Counted from the stretch's first letter, positions 53,306 through 61,938 are shown. The stretch is 64,000 bases of DNA from Clostridiales bacterium (GCA_015258265.1 JABZIP010000002.1:62001-126000), one strand, 5' to 3'. Numbers and translations are program-made. Notes: generated by a model not told the origin, from the sequence alone.

Positions 53306-54146
53306 TGTAACTCTAAATGAATCAAAAATATTCAATCTGCGCACCAAAACATTGGCGGAGATAATAATAGGCACAATCGTTATTCTTGGCGTACTTTGCA
53401 TAGGAATGGCAATGGACGAAAGTGCATATGCGGTAGATTTTGCAAACAGAGGACTTGCGCCGAGTTTTGCGCATCCGTTCGGTACGGACTGGCTTGGCAG
53501 AGATATGCTTGCAAGAACTGTAAAAGGTATGACTACAAGTATACAAATAGGACTGTTCGCGTCGCTTATAAGCTCTATAATTGCTATAATTTTGGGCACA
53601 TTGGCGGCCACAAAAGGCAAGAAAACAGATGCTTTCATATTATGGCTCATCGACCTTTTCCAAGGAAAACCGCACTTGGTATTTTTGATGTTCGTTTCAA
53701 TATTGCTCGGAAAAGGCGTAAAGGGAATTTTGATAGGTGTTGCTATTACACACTGGACTAGCCTTGCCAGAATAATAAGGGCAGAAATTCTATCGCTAAA
53801 AACCAATCAGTATATATTGGCGGCGGAAAAATTCGGGGTAACGAAGCTGGATATAGCGGTAAAACATCTGTTGCCACATTTATTGCCGCAATTTTTCGTA
53901 GGGTTAATATTGCTGTTCCCGCACGCTATTTTGCACGAAGCTGGGTTGACATTCCTAGGATTCGGTATTCCGCCTGAGCAACCTGCTGTCGGCGTAATAT
54001 TGTCGGAATCGATGCGTTACCTTACAATGGGAATGTGGTGGCTTGCTGTATATCCAGGATTATTCTTGCTCGTGATTGTTTTGTTCTTTGATGCCGTAGG
54101 AAATGGAATCAAAAAGATGATTGACCCGAAAACAGGGCAAGAGTAA
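53295..54146 (+). CDS. Nik/Dpp-type ABC permease (NikC/DppC-like)
   Basis: 283 residues with 'AHPFGTDWLGRDMLARTVKG' (~55-75), the characteristic DppC/NikC motif, and the EAA loop 'YILAAEKFGVTKLDIAVKHLLPHLLP' region (~175). AAAGGAGG precedes ATG 53295. Pairs with the preceding permease. Confidence 0.93.
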   Translation: MENNVTLNESKIFNLRTKTLAEIIIGTIVILGVLCIGMAMDESAYAVDFANRGLAPSFAHPFGTDWLGRDMLARTVKGMTTSIQIGLFASLISSIIAIILGTLAATKGKKTDAFILWLIDLFQGKPHLVFLMFVSILLGKGVKGILIGVAITHWTSLARIIRAEILSLKTNQYILAAEKFGVTKLDIAVKHLLPHLLPQFFVGLILLFPHAILHEAGLTFLGFGIPPEQPAVGVILSESMRYLTMGMWWLAVYPGLFLLVIVLFFDAVGNGIKKMIDPKTGQE

Positions 54147-54158
54147 GGAGGGGGACAT

Positions 54159-55031
54159 ATGGAAAAAGAAAAAAAATTAAATGAACCTCTTTTAAAGGTC
54201 GAAAAATTCAGCGTAAAGTTCAAGATGTACGAAAAGGGATTGAGGCAAAGGCTAAGTGTAGCTGTAAGGGATTTGAACTTGGAGTTGAATAAAGGTGAAA
54301 TATTAGCGATTGTCGGCTCGTCGGGAAGCGGTAAGAGTTTACTTGCACACGGAATAATGGATATACTGCCGTCAAATGCGGTAATAGGTGGAGAAATAAG
54401 CATCAAGGGCGAAAAAATGACGCCGAAGCTGATGAATGAAAAAAGAGGCAAGGAGATTGTAATCGTTCCGCAGTCCGTTTCATATCTTGATCCGCTTATG
54501 AAGATAAGAGAGCAGGTGTTTGAAACATCGGATAGGACTGATTACGACGAAATGTTTGCGAAATTCGGATTGAGCAAAGAAGATAGCTACAAATTGCCGT
54601 TTCAGCTGTCCGGCGGTATGGCTAGGCGTGCGCTTGTGATGACTGCAGCGGTTTCGAATGCTGAACTTATAATTGCGGACGAACCCACCCCCGGGTTGAA
54701 TCCTAAATTGGCGCACGAAATTCTTGCTATGTTCAAAGAAATGGCAAACAATGGAAAAGGAGTGCTGTTAATAACTCACGATATCGACCTTGTTTGCGAA
54801 ATTGCCGACAGAATTGCAATTTTCCACGACGGTACAATATTGGAAACAACCGATGTGAAAAACTTTATAGAGGGCGGAGATAAGCTCAAACATCCATATT
54901 GCAAAGCACTTTGGAATGCATTACCGCAAAACAATTTTACGCCGCTGAGCAGCGAAGAGGTAAATGAGCTTTGCGAGCATGCAAAATCGGAGATTGCTTC
55001 GTACGACAGTTTGGAGGTGGAAGTATGCTAG
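54159..55031 (+). CDS. Nik/Dpp-type ABC ATPase (NikD/DppD-like)
   Basis: 290 residues. Walker A 'GSSGSGKSLLAHGIM', signature 'FQLSGGMARRALVMTA' (Met-Ala replaces the usual Gln-x), Walker B 'LIIADEPTPGLNP', H-loop 'LITHDIDLV'. The C-terminal oligopeptide extension ('HPYCKALWNALPQN') is present. The Q-loop reads 'VIVPQSVSYLDP'. ATG 54159 after GGAGGGGG. Confidence 0.92.
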   Translation: MEKEKKLNEPLLKVEKFSVKFKMYEKGLRQRLSVAVRDLNLELNKGEILAIVGSSGSGKSLLAHGIMDILPSNAVIGGEISIKGEKMTPKLMNEKRGKEIVIVPQSVSYLDPLMKIREQVFETSDRTDYDEMFAKFGLSKEDSYKLPFQLSGGMARRALVMTAAVSNAELIIADEPTPGLNPKLAHEILAMFKEMANNGKGVLLITHDIDLVCEIADRIAIFHDGTILETTDVKNFIEGGDKLKHPYCKALWNALPQNNFTPLSSEEVNELCEHAKSEIASYDSLEVEVC

Positions 55032-55630
55032 AAGCTAAAAATATAAGTTTTTCATATATCAAATCCAAGAAAATACTCGATGATATCAGTTTGGAATTTG
55101 GAGAAAATGAGATAGTAGGGATAATAGGTCCTTCGGGCTGCGGCAAAAGCACATTCTCGAAGATTTTAGGCGGCTATCTTAAGCCTACTCAAGGAGAGGT
55201 ACTATTTGACAATGAACCTTTACCGAAAAAAGGCTACTGCCCGGTGCAACTCATATATCAACATCCCGAATATGCAGTTAATCCTAAGTGGAAGATGCAA
55301 CAAGTTGTAACGGAAGCGTGGGATATAGACAAAGAAACTTTGGATGCATTCGGAATAAAAGAAGAATGGCTGACCAGATGGCCGTCGGAGCTTTCGGGAG
55401 GAGAATTGCAGCGTTTTTGCATAGCGCGTGCTCTTGGAGAAAAAACAAAATTTCTGATAGCCGACGAGATGACAACTATGCTCGATGCAGTTACGCAGGC
55501 GTACATATGGAATATTGTAGTTGCTCAGGTTAGAAAGCGCGGGATAGGTATGATAGTAGTAACTCACAATCATGCACTTGCAGATAGAGTATGCGACAAA
55601 ATCCTTGATTTTGAGCAAATACTGAAGTAG
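55025..55630 (+). CDS. Short Nik/Dpp-type ABC ATPase (NikE/DppF-like)
   Basis: 201 residues from ATG 55025 (GGAGG upstream, overlapping the previous gene); the longer frame from 54971 is rejected. Walker A 'GPSGCGKSTFSKILGG', Q-loop 'LIYQHPEYAVNP', signature 'ELSGGELQRFCIARAL', Walker B 'FLIADEMTTMLDAV' (Met-Thr instead of Pro-Thr), H-loop 'VVTHNHALA'. It ends right after the NBD, lacking the ~60-residue C-terminal extension of full-length NikE/DppF. The catalytic motifs are intact, so it is probably functional. Confidence 0.88.
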   Translation: MLEAKNISFSYIKSKKILDDISLEFGENEIVGIIGPSGCGKSTFSKILGGYLKPTQGEVLFDNEPLPKKGYCPVQLIYQHPEYAVNPKWKMQQVVTEAWDIDKETLDAFGIKEEWLTRWPSELSGGELQRFCIARALGEKTKFLIADEMTTMLDAVTQAYIWNIVVAQVRKRGIGMIVVTHNHALADRVCDKILDFEQILK

Positions 55631-55689
55631 CAGCAAAATGAAAAACACAAACATTGTACAAAAATAAATACAAAGTTTATCGAATTGTA

Positions 55690-55838
55690 TTGACAAATAT
55701 CGGATTTATATGTGCAATGCTAAAAATTAAATAAACATCATTGTCTATGGGTGAAAGCCCATAGCTAAGAGGGAAACAGTATGAATGAAGTATTTAATTT
55801 TCATATAGACTGACAGATAGCGACATTCAAAAAACAAA
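55690..55838 (+). promoter_or_regulatory. Promoter and structured leader ahead of an SLH remnant
   Basis: TTGACA (55690-55695), 17-base spacer, TGCAAT (55713-55718). The leader then has a strong hairpin CTATGGGT-GAAA-GCCCATAG (55745-55764) with a GNRA-type loop, a TATGAA...TTCATA pairing (about 55781-55805), and an alternative pairing of GTCTAT (55743-55748) with ATAGAC (55805-55810) that would compete with the first hairpin. It does not match a riboswitch class I know with confidence. Confidence 0.5.
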
Positions 55839-56211
55839 GTGGACAGTGTAGTGATTGCAACGGATAAGGGAAATGTAAAACTCGATGAAAAGGCAATTGT
55901 CAATTTGGCGTCAAAAGGAGCGGAATTTGTTCAAATACTTGCAAAACTTAGCGGTGAAGATTTGAATAAATATGCGACAAGCAAGTTTGGAGATGTAACG
56001 GTGGACAGCTGGTATGCAGGCGCGGTAGCGTGGGCAGCCGCAAACGGAATCGTCAGCGGGATAGCTGCTCAAAGTCAAGAGCAAGGAAATTAGCTTTAAC
56101 GACAGTGCGCATATTGCGGGATATGCAAAGAGTGCTGTTGTGAATATGCAGAAGGCGGGGATAATAAACAGGGTTATAAGTATGTGGTATTTGTTTGCAG
56201 AATTTGCATAA
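55839..56211 (+). pseudogene. Remnant of an SLH-domain surface protein
   Basis: The frame from GTG 55839 encodes about 84 residues including a clear SLH half-repeat ('FGDVTVDSWYAGAVAWAAANG') and stops at 56091-56093. An overlapping second frame (from about 56092) continues with the beginning of another SLH repeat ('SFNDSAHIAGYAKSAVVNMQ') and stops at 56209-56211. The middle of the first repeat, including its ITREQ-type motif, is missing. There is no signal peptide and no ribosome site. It is a deleted and frameshifted end of an S-layer-type gene. Confidence 0.78.
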
Positions 56212-56350
56212 AAGTGATGAATAATTCTGTAAAACGGGTATTATATATGTAACGGGAATTGTAATTATCGCATAACGATAATGAATAACTCGTCGAATCT
56301 TATTTGAATACAATCAAGTGAGAGGGCAAAAGACTATTGGGAGGTGCAAT

Positions 56351-56887
56351 ATGAAGGTTATAATATCGAGTAAAAATGTGAAATCAAGTGAACATTTAAA
56401 AGCAACGGTTGAAAAGAAACTCGAAAAGCTGGACAAGTATTTTTCAGATGATATTACAGCGAACGTAATGGTTAGTGAGCAAAGAGATAAGCAAAAGCTG
56501 GAGGTTACAATCAGTGCGGCAGGAACTTTATTCAGAGCTGAAAATACAGCGGATGTAGCATACGATGCGATTGAAGGGGTTGTTGAGAAACTTTCTACTC
56601 AAATGTCCAGATTCAAGAAAAAACTTCAAAGAAAACACAAAGATACAAAAGTTGTTGTGTTTGATGAACTTCCTGAATACGATGAAGAGGACGGCGCAGT
56701 TGATACCGTACAGATAGCAAGACGCAAGGATATTGAACTTGTACCGATGAATGAAGAAGAAGCGGTAATGCAAATGGAACTTTTGGGACACAATTTCTTC
56801 GTATTTCTAAATATGGAAAGCGATACGGTGAGCGTGGTGTACAAGAGAAAGAACGGCAATTACGGTATAATCAATGCTGCAAAATAA
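56351..56887 (+). CDS. hpf: Long ribosome hibernation promoting factor
   Basis: 178 residues from ATG 56351 with GGGAGG upstream; the frame start at 56318 is rejected. N-terminal RaiA/S30AE domain (~1-100: 'SSEHLKATVEKKLEKLDKYF'), acidic linker, and C-terminal dimerisation domain (~120-178: 'FFVFLNMESDTVSVVYKRKNGNYGII'). Long HPF dimerises 70S ribosomes into inactive 100S particles in stationary phase. A 7-bp hairpin ATTATCG/CGATAAT lies 70-90 bases upstream. Confidence 0.95.
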   Translation: MKVIISSKNVKSSEHLKATVEKKLEKLDKYFSDDITANVMVSEQRDKQKLEVTISAAGTLFRAENTADVAYDAIEGVVEKLSTQMSRFKKKLQRKHKDTKVVVFDELPEYDEEDGAVDTVQIARRKDIELVPMNEEEAVMQMELLGHNFFVFLNMESDTVSVVYKRKNGNYGIINAAK

Positions 56888-56920
56888 TTGAAGCATAGCC
56901 CGAAAGGGCATCAAATAGGA

Positions 56921-56965
56921 GGCAACCCGCACCCTGAGCAAGGCAGTGCGGGTTGCTTCGGTTTT
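56921..56965 (+). terminator. Terminator after hpf
   Basis: GCAACCCGCAC...GTGCGGGTTGC (11 bp, 13-base loop) then a short T-rich tail. It is preceded by a second small hairpin GCCC-GAAA-GGGC (56898-56909). Confidence 0.75.
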
Positions 56966-57028
56966 ATCAAAAGTTGAGGAGCGTATTCATTAAAAATCAA
57001 GGGACTGAAAAAAATATCAAAAAACCTA

Positions 57029-57057
57029 TTGACAAAGAGTAAATTTCGGCTTAAAAT
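57029..57057 (+). promoter_or_regulatory. groESL promoter
   Basis: TTGACA (57029-57034), 17-base spacer, TAAAAT (57052-57057), immediately followed by the CIRCE operator. Confidence 0.85.
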
Positions 57058-57061
57058 AATG

Positions 57062-57088
57062 TTAGCACTCAACGAGATAGAGTGCTAA
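57062..57088. promoter_or_regulatory. CIRCE operator (HrcA binding site)
   Basis: Perfect TTAGCACTC-N9-GAGTGCTAA inverted repeat. HrcA bound here represses groESL until heat or unfolded protein titrates GroEL. hrcA is not in the window. Confidence 0.97.
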
Positions 57089-57134
57089 CATTTAAAAATA
57101 TTACAAAAAACATTTAACAAAATGGAGGTAAAAT

Positions 57135-57416
57135 ATGAGTTTTGGAATTAAACCCCTTGGAGCAAGGGCAGTGATTAAGTTGGTAGAGGCGGAAGAAAAG
57201 ACTGCAAGCGGAATTGTACTCCCTGGACAGGCGAAAGAGAAACCGCAGATGGCGGAAGTTATGGCAGTAGGCCCCGGTACTGAAGAAGAAAAAATGGAAC
57301 TTGCCGTTGGAGATAAAGTTGTATTTTCAAAGTATGCAGGGACTGAAATCAAATACGCGGGTGAGGAGTATATCATTATGAGTCAAAAGGATATACTTGC
57401 AAAGGTAGAAGCGTAA
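57135..57416 (+). CDS. groES: Co-chaperonin GroES
   Basis: 93 residues, full length. 'KPLGARAVIKLVEAEEKTASG' start, mobile loop 'KTASGIVLPGQAKEKPQ' and 'GDKVVFSKYAGTEIKY' roof segment. ATG 57135 after TGGAGG. Caps GroEL in protein folding; groEL follows after 54 bases. Confidence 0.98.
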   Translation: MSFGIKPLGARAVIKLVEAEEKTASGIVLPGQAKEKPQMAEVMAVGPGTEEEKMELAVGDKVVFSKYAGTEIKYAGEEYIIMSQKDILAKVEA

Positions 57417-57470
57417 CATATCAGTAAATATAGGAGATATTACATATTAAAAGAAAGGAAGTAATTGAAT

Positions 57471-59093
57471 ATGGCAAAAGAATTATATTATGGAGAAGAT
57501 GCGAGAAGAAAGTTGCTTGCGGGTATTGATGAGCTTGCAAACACAGTTAAAATTACACTTGGACCTAAGGGAAGAAATGTTCTTATTGAAAAGAAATTCG
57601 GTTCACCGCTTATCACAAACGACGGTGTTACAATAGCAAGAGAAATAGAACTCGAAGATGCGGTTGAAAATATGGGTGCGCAGCTTGTAAAAGAGGTTGC
57701 TACCAAGACTAACGATGTTGCGGGAGACGGAACTACGACTGCCACATTGCTTGCGCAGGCTATACTGCACGAGGGTTTCAAAAATGTAGCGGCAGGCGCA
57801 AATCCTATGGATTTACGCAAGGGAATAAACGGCGCGGTTGAAGTGGCTGTTGAGGAAATCAAAAATATATCAAAAAAAGTTGAGAACAAAGACAGCATTG
57901 CTCAGGTAGCGTCGGTTTCTGCAGGCGATAATGAAATCGGATCTTTGATTGCGGAAGCAATGGAAAAGGTTGGAACTGACGGAGTTATTACAGTTGAGGA
58001 ATCGAAGTCAATGGGAACTACTCTAGAGGTGGTTGAGGGAATGCAGTTTGACAGAGGATATCTCTCCGCTTATATGGTAAATGATGCGGACAAAATGGAA
58101 GCTAATATGCAAAACCCTTATATTTTGCTCACTGACAAGAAGATATCCAACATTCAGGACATCTTGCCTATACTTGAACAAATCGTTCAGCAGGGTAGAA
58201 AACTGCTCATCGTTGCAGAGGATGTAGACGGAGAAGCACTTGCAACTTTGGTTGTAAATAAATTGCGTGGAACATTTGATTGTGTAGCGGTAAAGGCTCC
58301 GGGGTTTGGTGACAGAAGAAAGGCTATGATGGAAGATATAGCAGTGCTTACAGGAGCAACTGTAATATCCGAAGAGGTAGGCTACGATATCAAGGAAGCA
58401 ACTCTCGATATGCTCGGAACAGCGGCATCTGTAAAGGTTACAAAGGACAACACTGTAATAGTTGACGGTTCAGGCGAAAAAGCTGAGATAGAAGCAAGAA
58501 TTAAGCAAATCAGAAATGAGCACGAAGCATCCACATCCGATTTTGATAGAGAAAAGTTGCAGGAAAGACTTGCTAAACTATCCGGCGGTGTTGCAGTTAT
58601 AAAGGTTGGAGCTGCAACTGAAACTGAGCTTAAGGAAAGAAAACTTAGAATTGAAGATGCTCTGAACGCTACAAAGGCGGCAGTGGAAGAAGGAATAGTT
58701 GCAGGTGGCGGTGTTGCGCTTGCTAACACAATCAAAGCGGTAGAAAAATATGTAAATTCACTTAGTGGAGATGAAAAAACAGGAGCGGCAATCATAATGA
58801 GAGCTTTGGAAGAACCTGTTAGACAAATTGCTGAAAATGCAGGAAAAGAAGGCTCGGTTGTTATTGCGGAGGTTAAGACTTGCAAGGCGGGAACAGGATT
58901 TAATGCCATTACCGAGGAATATGTGGATATGATATCCGCGGGTATAGTGGATCCGGCGAAAGTTACCCGTTCGGCGCTTCAAAATGCAGCTTCCGTATCG
59001 GCTACTTTACTTACAACGGAAGCGGGAATCGTGGAAGTGAAAAAGGATGAACCTGCAATGCCGCCAATGGGTGGAATGCCGGGAATGATGTAA
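57471..59093 (+). CDS. groEL: Chaperonin GroEL
   Basis: 540 residues from ATG 57471 (AAAGGAAG upstream; TTG 57465 not used). Conserved 'GPKGRNVLIEKKFGSPLITNDGVT', ATP-site 'GDGTTTATLLAQ', 'GGGVALAN', and the C-terminal Gly/Met tail ('MPPMGGMPGMM'). Double-ring chaperonin; CIRCE/HrcA regulated. Confidence 0.98.
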   Translation: MAKELYYGEDARRKLLAGIDELANTVKITLGPKGRNVLIEKKFGSPLITNDGVTIAREIELEDAVENMGAQLVKEVATKTNDVAGDGTTTATLLAQAILHEGFKNVAAGANPMDLRKGINGAVEVAVEEIKNISKKVENKDSIAQVASVSAGDNEIGSLIAEAMEKVGTDGVITVEESKSMGTTLEVVEGMQFDRGYLSAYMVNDADKMEANMQNPYILLTDKKISNIQDILPILEQIVQQGRKLLIVAEDVDGEALATLVVNKLRGTFDCVAVKAPGFGDRRKAMMEDIAVLTGATVISEEVGYDIKEATLDMLGTAASVKVTKDNTVIVDGSGEKAEIEARIKQIRNEHEASTSDFDREKLQERLAKLSGGVAVIKVGAATETELKERKLRIEDALNATKAAVEEGIVAGGGVALANTIKAVEKYVNSLSGDEKTGAAIIMRALEEPVRQIAENAGKEGSVVIAEVKTCKAGTGFNAITEEYVDMISAGIVDPAKVTRSALQNAASVSATLLTTEAGIVEVKKDEPAMPPMGGMPGMM

Positions 59094-59105
59094 AAAAATA
59101 TAATT

Positions 59106-59135
59106 AAAAACCTCAAGCACGATCTTGGGGTTTTT
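59106..59135 (+). terminator. Terminator after groEL
   Basis: AAAACCTCAAG-CACGAT-CTTGGGGTTTTT hairpin (one G-T pair) followed by T. Confidence 0.88.
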
Positions 59136-59170
59136 AATTGCACAAATTTAAAAATTATGATACACAGAGC

Positions 59171-59199
59171 TTGACAACAGGCGTGTTACATAGGATAAT
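59171..59199 (+). promoter_or_regulatory. Promoter of the nicotinate phosphoribosyltransferase gene
   Basis: Consensus TTGACA (59171-59176), 17-base spacer, GATAAT (59194-59199). Confidence 0.8.
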
Positions 59200-59235
59200 T
59201 ATTATAGCAAAGAATAATTTGACAAGGTGGGAGAT

Positions 59236-60666
59236 TTGAAAAGAGAAAATTTAACCATGCTCGTAGATTTCTACGAAATGACGATGGCAAACGGATACTT
59301 GGAGATGCAAGGAGCAGACGATATAGCATATTTCGATATGTTTTTTCGCAAGGTGCCGGACGGTGGCGGATTTGCTATCATGGCAGGACTTGAACAACTG
59401 ATAGAATATCTGGAGAACCTGAAGTTCTCCGAGGAAGATATTGAATATCTTAAAAGCAAAAATATATTCAGTCAAAAATTTTTAAACTATTTGAGAGATT
59501 TTGAATTTAAATGCGATGTTTGGTCGGTTCCGGAGGGAACGCCGATTTTTCCGGGCGAACCTATTATCACCGTTAGAGGTCCTTTGATGCAGGCGCAATT
59601 TATAGAAACTATGGTGCTGCTTTTGATAAATCATCAGAGTTTGATTGCTACCAAGGCTAACAGAATTGTGCGTTCGGCAAAGGGCAGAGGTGTAATGGAA
59701 TTTGGAACGCGACGTGCGCACGGCGCATCTGCTGCGGTACTGGGCTCAAGAGCGGCGTACATAGGTGGATGTATCGGTACTGCGTGTGCGATTTCCGATA
59801 GAGATTACGGGATTGCAGCACTTGGAACTATGGCACACAGCTGGGTGCAAATGTTTGACGACGAGTATCAGGCGTTTTGCGAATATGCCAAATTATATTC
59901 GGATAATTGCGTTTTGCTTGTAGATACATACAATGTACTCAAATCGGGTGTACCGAATGCAATTCGTGTATTCAAAGAGTTTAATCCAAAGAATATGGGG
60001 ATTAGAATCGACAGCGGAGATGTTACATACTTGACCAAAAAGGCAAGAAAAATGCTGGATGATGCCGGATTTAAAGATTGCAAAATTGTGGTGTCAAATT
60101 CTCTTGATGAATATATTATCAGAGATGTACTGCTCGAGGGTGCTTGTATAGATTCGTTTGGCGTTGGAGAACGGCTGATTACCGCGAAATCCGAGCCTGT
60201 GTTCGGGGGTGTATATAAATTGGCGGCACTCGAGAGAAACGGTGAAAAGATACCTAAGATTAAAATAAGCGAAAATGTTGAAAAAATAACCAATCCGGGA
60301 GACAAGGCACTTTACAGGATATTTGATAAAAACACCGGCAAGGTACTTGCGGATGTAATAACGCTTGAGGGCGAGGAAATCGATGAAAGCAAGCCTTACG
60401 AAATTTTTGATCCAAACGCTATATGGAAGCGAAAGCAAATTATAAACTTCACGGTTAAAAATTTACGCGAGCAGATATTCAAAGACGGAAAGGCAATTTA
60501 CAAAAGTCCGAATATAGAGCAAATAAGGGACTATTGCAAAGAACAGATAAATACGCTTTGGGACGAGATGCTAAGGTTTGAAAATCCGCAGGTGTATTAT
60601 GTGGATTTGTCGCAAAGACTCTGGGAAATGAAGCACAAGCTCATTGAAGCACATCAATATAGATAA
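59236..60666 (+). CDS. pncB: Nicotinate phosphoribosyltransferase
   Basis: About 476 residues from TTG 59236, five bases after AAGGTGG; an alternative GTG at 59227 has no upstream ribosome site. Type II nicotinate/quinolinate phosphoribosyltransferase fold: 'NLTMLVDFYEMTMANGYL' start, 'FGTRRAHGASAAVLGSRAAY' (~160), 'LVDTYNVLKSGVPNAI' and 'IRIDSGD' (~250). It makes nicotinate mononucleotide from nicotinate and PRPP in NAD salvage. Followed 14 bases later by fba, probably in one transcript. Confidence 0.93.
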   Translation: MKRENLTMLVDFYEMTMANGYLEMQGADDIAYFDMFFRKVPDGGGFAIMAGLEQLIEYLENLKFSEEDIEYLKSKNIFSQKFLNYLRDFEFKCDVWSVPEGTPIFPGEPIITVRGPLMQAQFIETMVLLLINHQSLIATKANRIVRSAKGRGVMEFGTRRAHGASAAVLGSRAAYIGGCIGTACAISDRDYGIAALGTMAHSWVQMFDDEYQAFCEYAKLYSDNCVLLVDTYNVLKSGVPNAIRVFKEFNPKNMGIRIDSGDVTYLTKKARKMLDDAGFKDCKIVVSNSLDEYIIRDVLLEGACIDSFGVGERLITAKSEPVFGGVYKLAALERNGEKIPKIKISENVEKITNPGDKALYRIFDKNTGKVLADVITLEGEEIDESKPYEIFDPNAIWKRKQIINFTVKNLREQIFKDGKAIYKSPNIEQIRDYCKEQINTLWDEMLRFENPQVYYVDLSQRLWEMKHKLIEAHQYR

Positions 60667-60680
60667 AAAGGAGAAACGGT

Positions 60681-61610
60681 ATGGCACTTATTACAAGTAA
60701 AGAAATGTTTGAGAAGGCTCTTAAATCCGACTACGCTGTCGGAGCGTTCAATGTGAACAACATGGAGATAATTCAAGGTATAGTGGATGCTGCCAAAGAG
60801 GAGAATGCACCGCTTATACTGCAAGTTTCTGCGGGAGCGAGGAAATATGCAAGACCTGCATATTTGAGAAAATTGGTTGAGGCGGCGATTGAAGACACCG
60901 GACTTGATATAGTATTGCACCTTGATCATGGTGAAGATTTTGAAATATGTAAGCAGTGTATAGACGGGGGATTCACATCTGTAATGATAGACGGTTCGAA
61001 GCATGAGTTTGAGGAAAACATCAGATTGACGAAAGAAGTTGTGGATTATGCGCATGCGCACGGAGTTGTAGTTGAAGCGGAACTCGGCAAACTTGCAGGT
61101 GTTGAGGACAATATTAAAGTTGATGCTCGTTCGGCAACTTTTACAGATCCTGCTGAAGCTAAGGAATTTGTTGAAAGAACAGGCGTTGATTCGCTTGCTA
61201 TCGCAATCGGAACAAGCCACGGCGCGTATAAGTTTAAAGGTGAACCGTATTTGGATTTCGAAAGACTTAAGGAAATACATAAACTGCTTCCGCAAACGCC
61301 GCTCGTATTACACGGAGCGTCAACCGTATTGCCTGAATTTGTAAAAAAATGCAATGAATACGGCGGAAATATTCCTGGTGCACAGGGAGTTCCGGAGGAA
61401 ATGATTAGAGAGGCAGCTAAATATGGAATTTGCAAGGTGAATATAGATACGGATTTGAGGCTTGCTATGACTGCAGAAATTCGTAAGTTCCTTATCGAGT
61501 CGCCGCAGGAATTCGATCCGAGAAAGTATCTTGGACCTGCAAGAGATGCAATTCAAAAAATGGTACAGCACAAGATTAAAAATGTGCTAAATGCTTCAAA
61601 TGCAAGATAA
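60681..61610 (+). CDS. fba: Class II fructose-1,6-bisphosphate aldolase
   Basis: 309 residues. Zinc ligands in 'LHLDHGEDFE' (~82) and 'LVLHGAST' (~210), 'VVVEAELGKLAGVED' (~130), and 'KVNIDTDLRLAMTAEIRKF' (~253). Cleaves or forms fructose 1,6-bisphosphate in glycolysis and gluconeogenesis; in an amino-acid fermenter gluconeogenesis is the likelier direction. AAAGGAG precedes ATG 60681. Confidence 0.95.
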   Translation: MALITSKEMFEKALKSDYAVGAFNVNNMEIIQGIVDAAKEENAPLILQVSAGARKYARPAYLRKLVEAAIEDTGLDIVLHLDHGEDFEICKQCIDGGFTSVMIDGSKHEFEENIRLTKEVVDYAHAHGVVVEAELGKLAGVEDNIKVDARSATFTDPAEAKEFVERTGVDSLAIAIGTSHGAYKFKGEPYLDFERLKEIHKLLPQTPLVLHGASTVLPEFVKKCNEYGGNIPGAQGVPEEMIREAAKYGICKVNIDTDLRLAMTAEIRKFLIESPQEFDPRKYLGPARDAIQKMVQHKIKNVLNASNAR

Positions 61611-61648
61611 TTTGAAGTGCTTGTAAATATGGATTTTGATTTTGCGTA

Positions 61649-61687
61649 AAAAAAAGACCTTCACTGATTAGTGAAGGTCTTTTTTTA
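61649..61687. terminator. Bidirectional terminator fba / DUF1858 gene
   Basis: AAAAAGACCTTCACT-GATT-AGTGAAGGTCTTTTTTT stem, shared by convergent genes. Confidence 0.93.
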
Positions 61688-61689
61688 TA

Positions 61690-61905
61690 TTATCCTCTTG
61701 ATGCCGCAATCTTTGCGTTGATAGCATCAACAACAGGTTGAACCTCGTGTCCGTGAACACCGCAAGCATCCTTTAGGGATTCAGCCTGTGATGCGGGACA
61801 ACCAAGACAGTGCATGCCTATTCCAAGCAAAACATCTGCACTTTCAGGATATTTATTTACTATTTCACCAACTAAGGTGTTTTCGTTAACAAAAGTGTTA
61901 CTCAT
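61690..61905 (-). CDS. DUF1858 domain protein (RIC/ScdA N-terminal-like)
   Basis: 71 residues, GGAGG upstream of ATG 61905. DUF1858 pattern 'IVNKYPESADVLLGIGMHCLGCPASQAESLKDACGVHG' (residues ~14-50) with the conserved C-x2-C in 'MHCLGCP'. The related ScdA_N/DUF542 domain begins iron-sulfur repair proteins (RIC). Here it is a free-standing small protein beside a hemerythrin-domain protein, so the two may work together on iron or nitric-oxide chemistry. Expression from a promoter with a palindrome at -41.5. Confidence 0.88.
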   Translation of the reverse strand: MSNTFVNENTLVGEIVNKYPESADVLLGIGMHCLGCPASQAESLKDACGVHGHEVQPVVDAINAKIAASRG

Positions 61906-61938
61906 AATTTTTTCCTCCTATTTTCATATCTTGTATAT

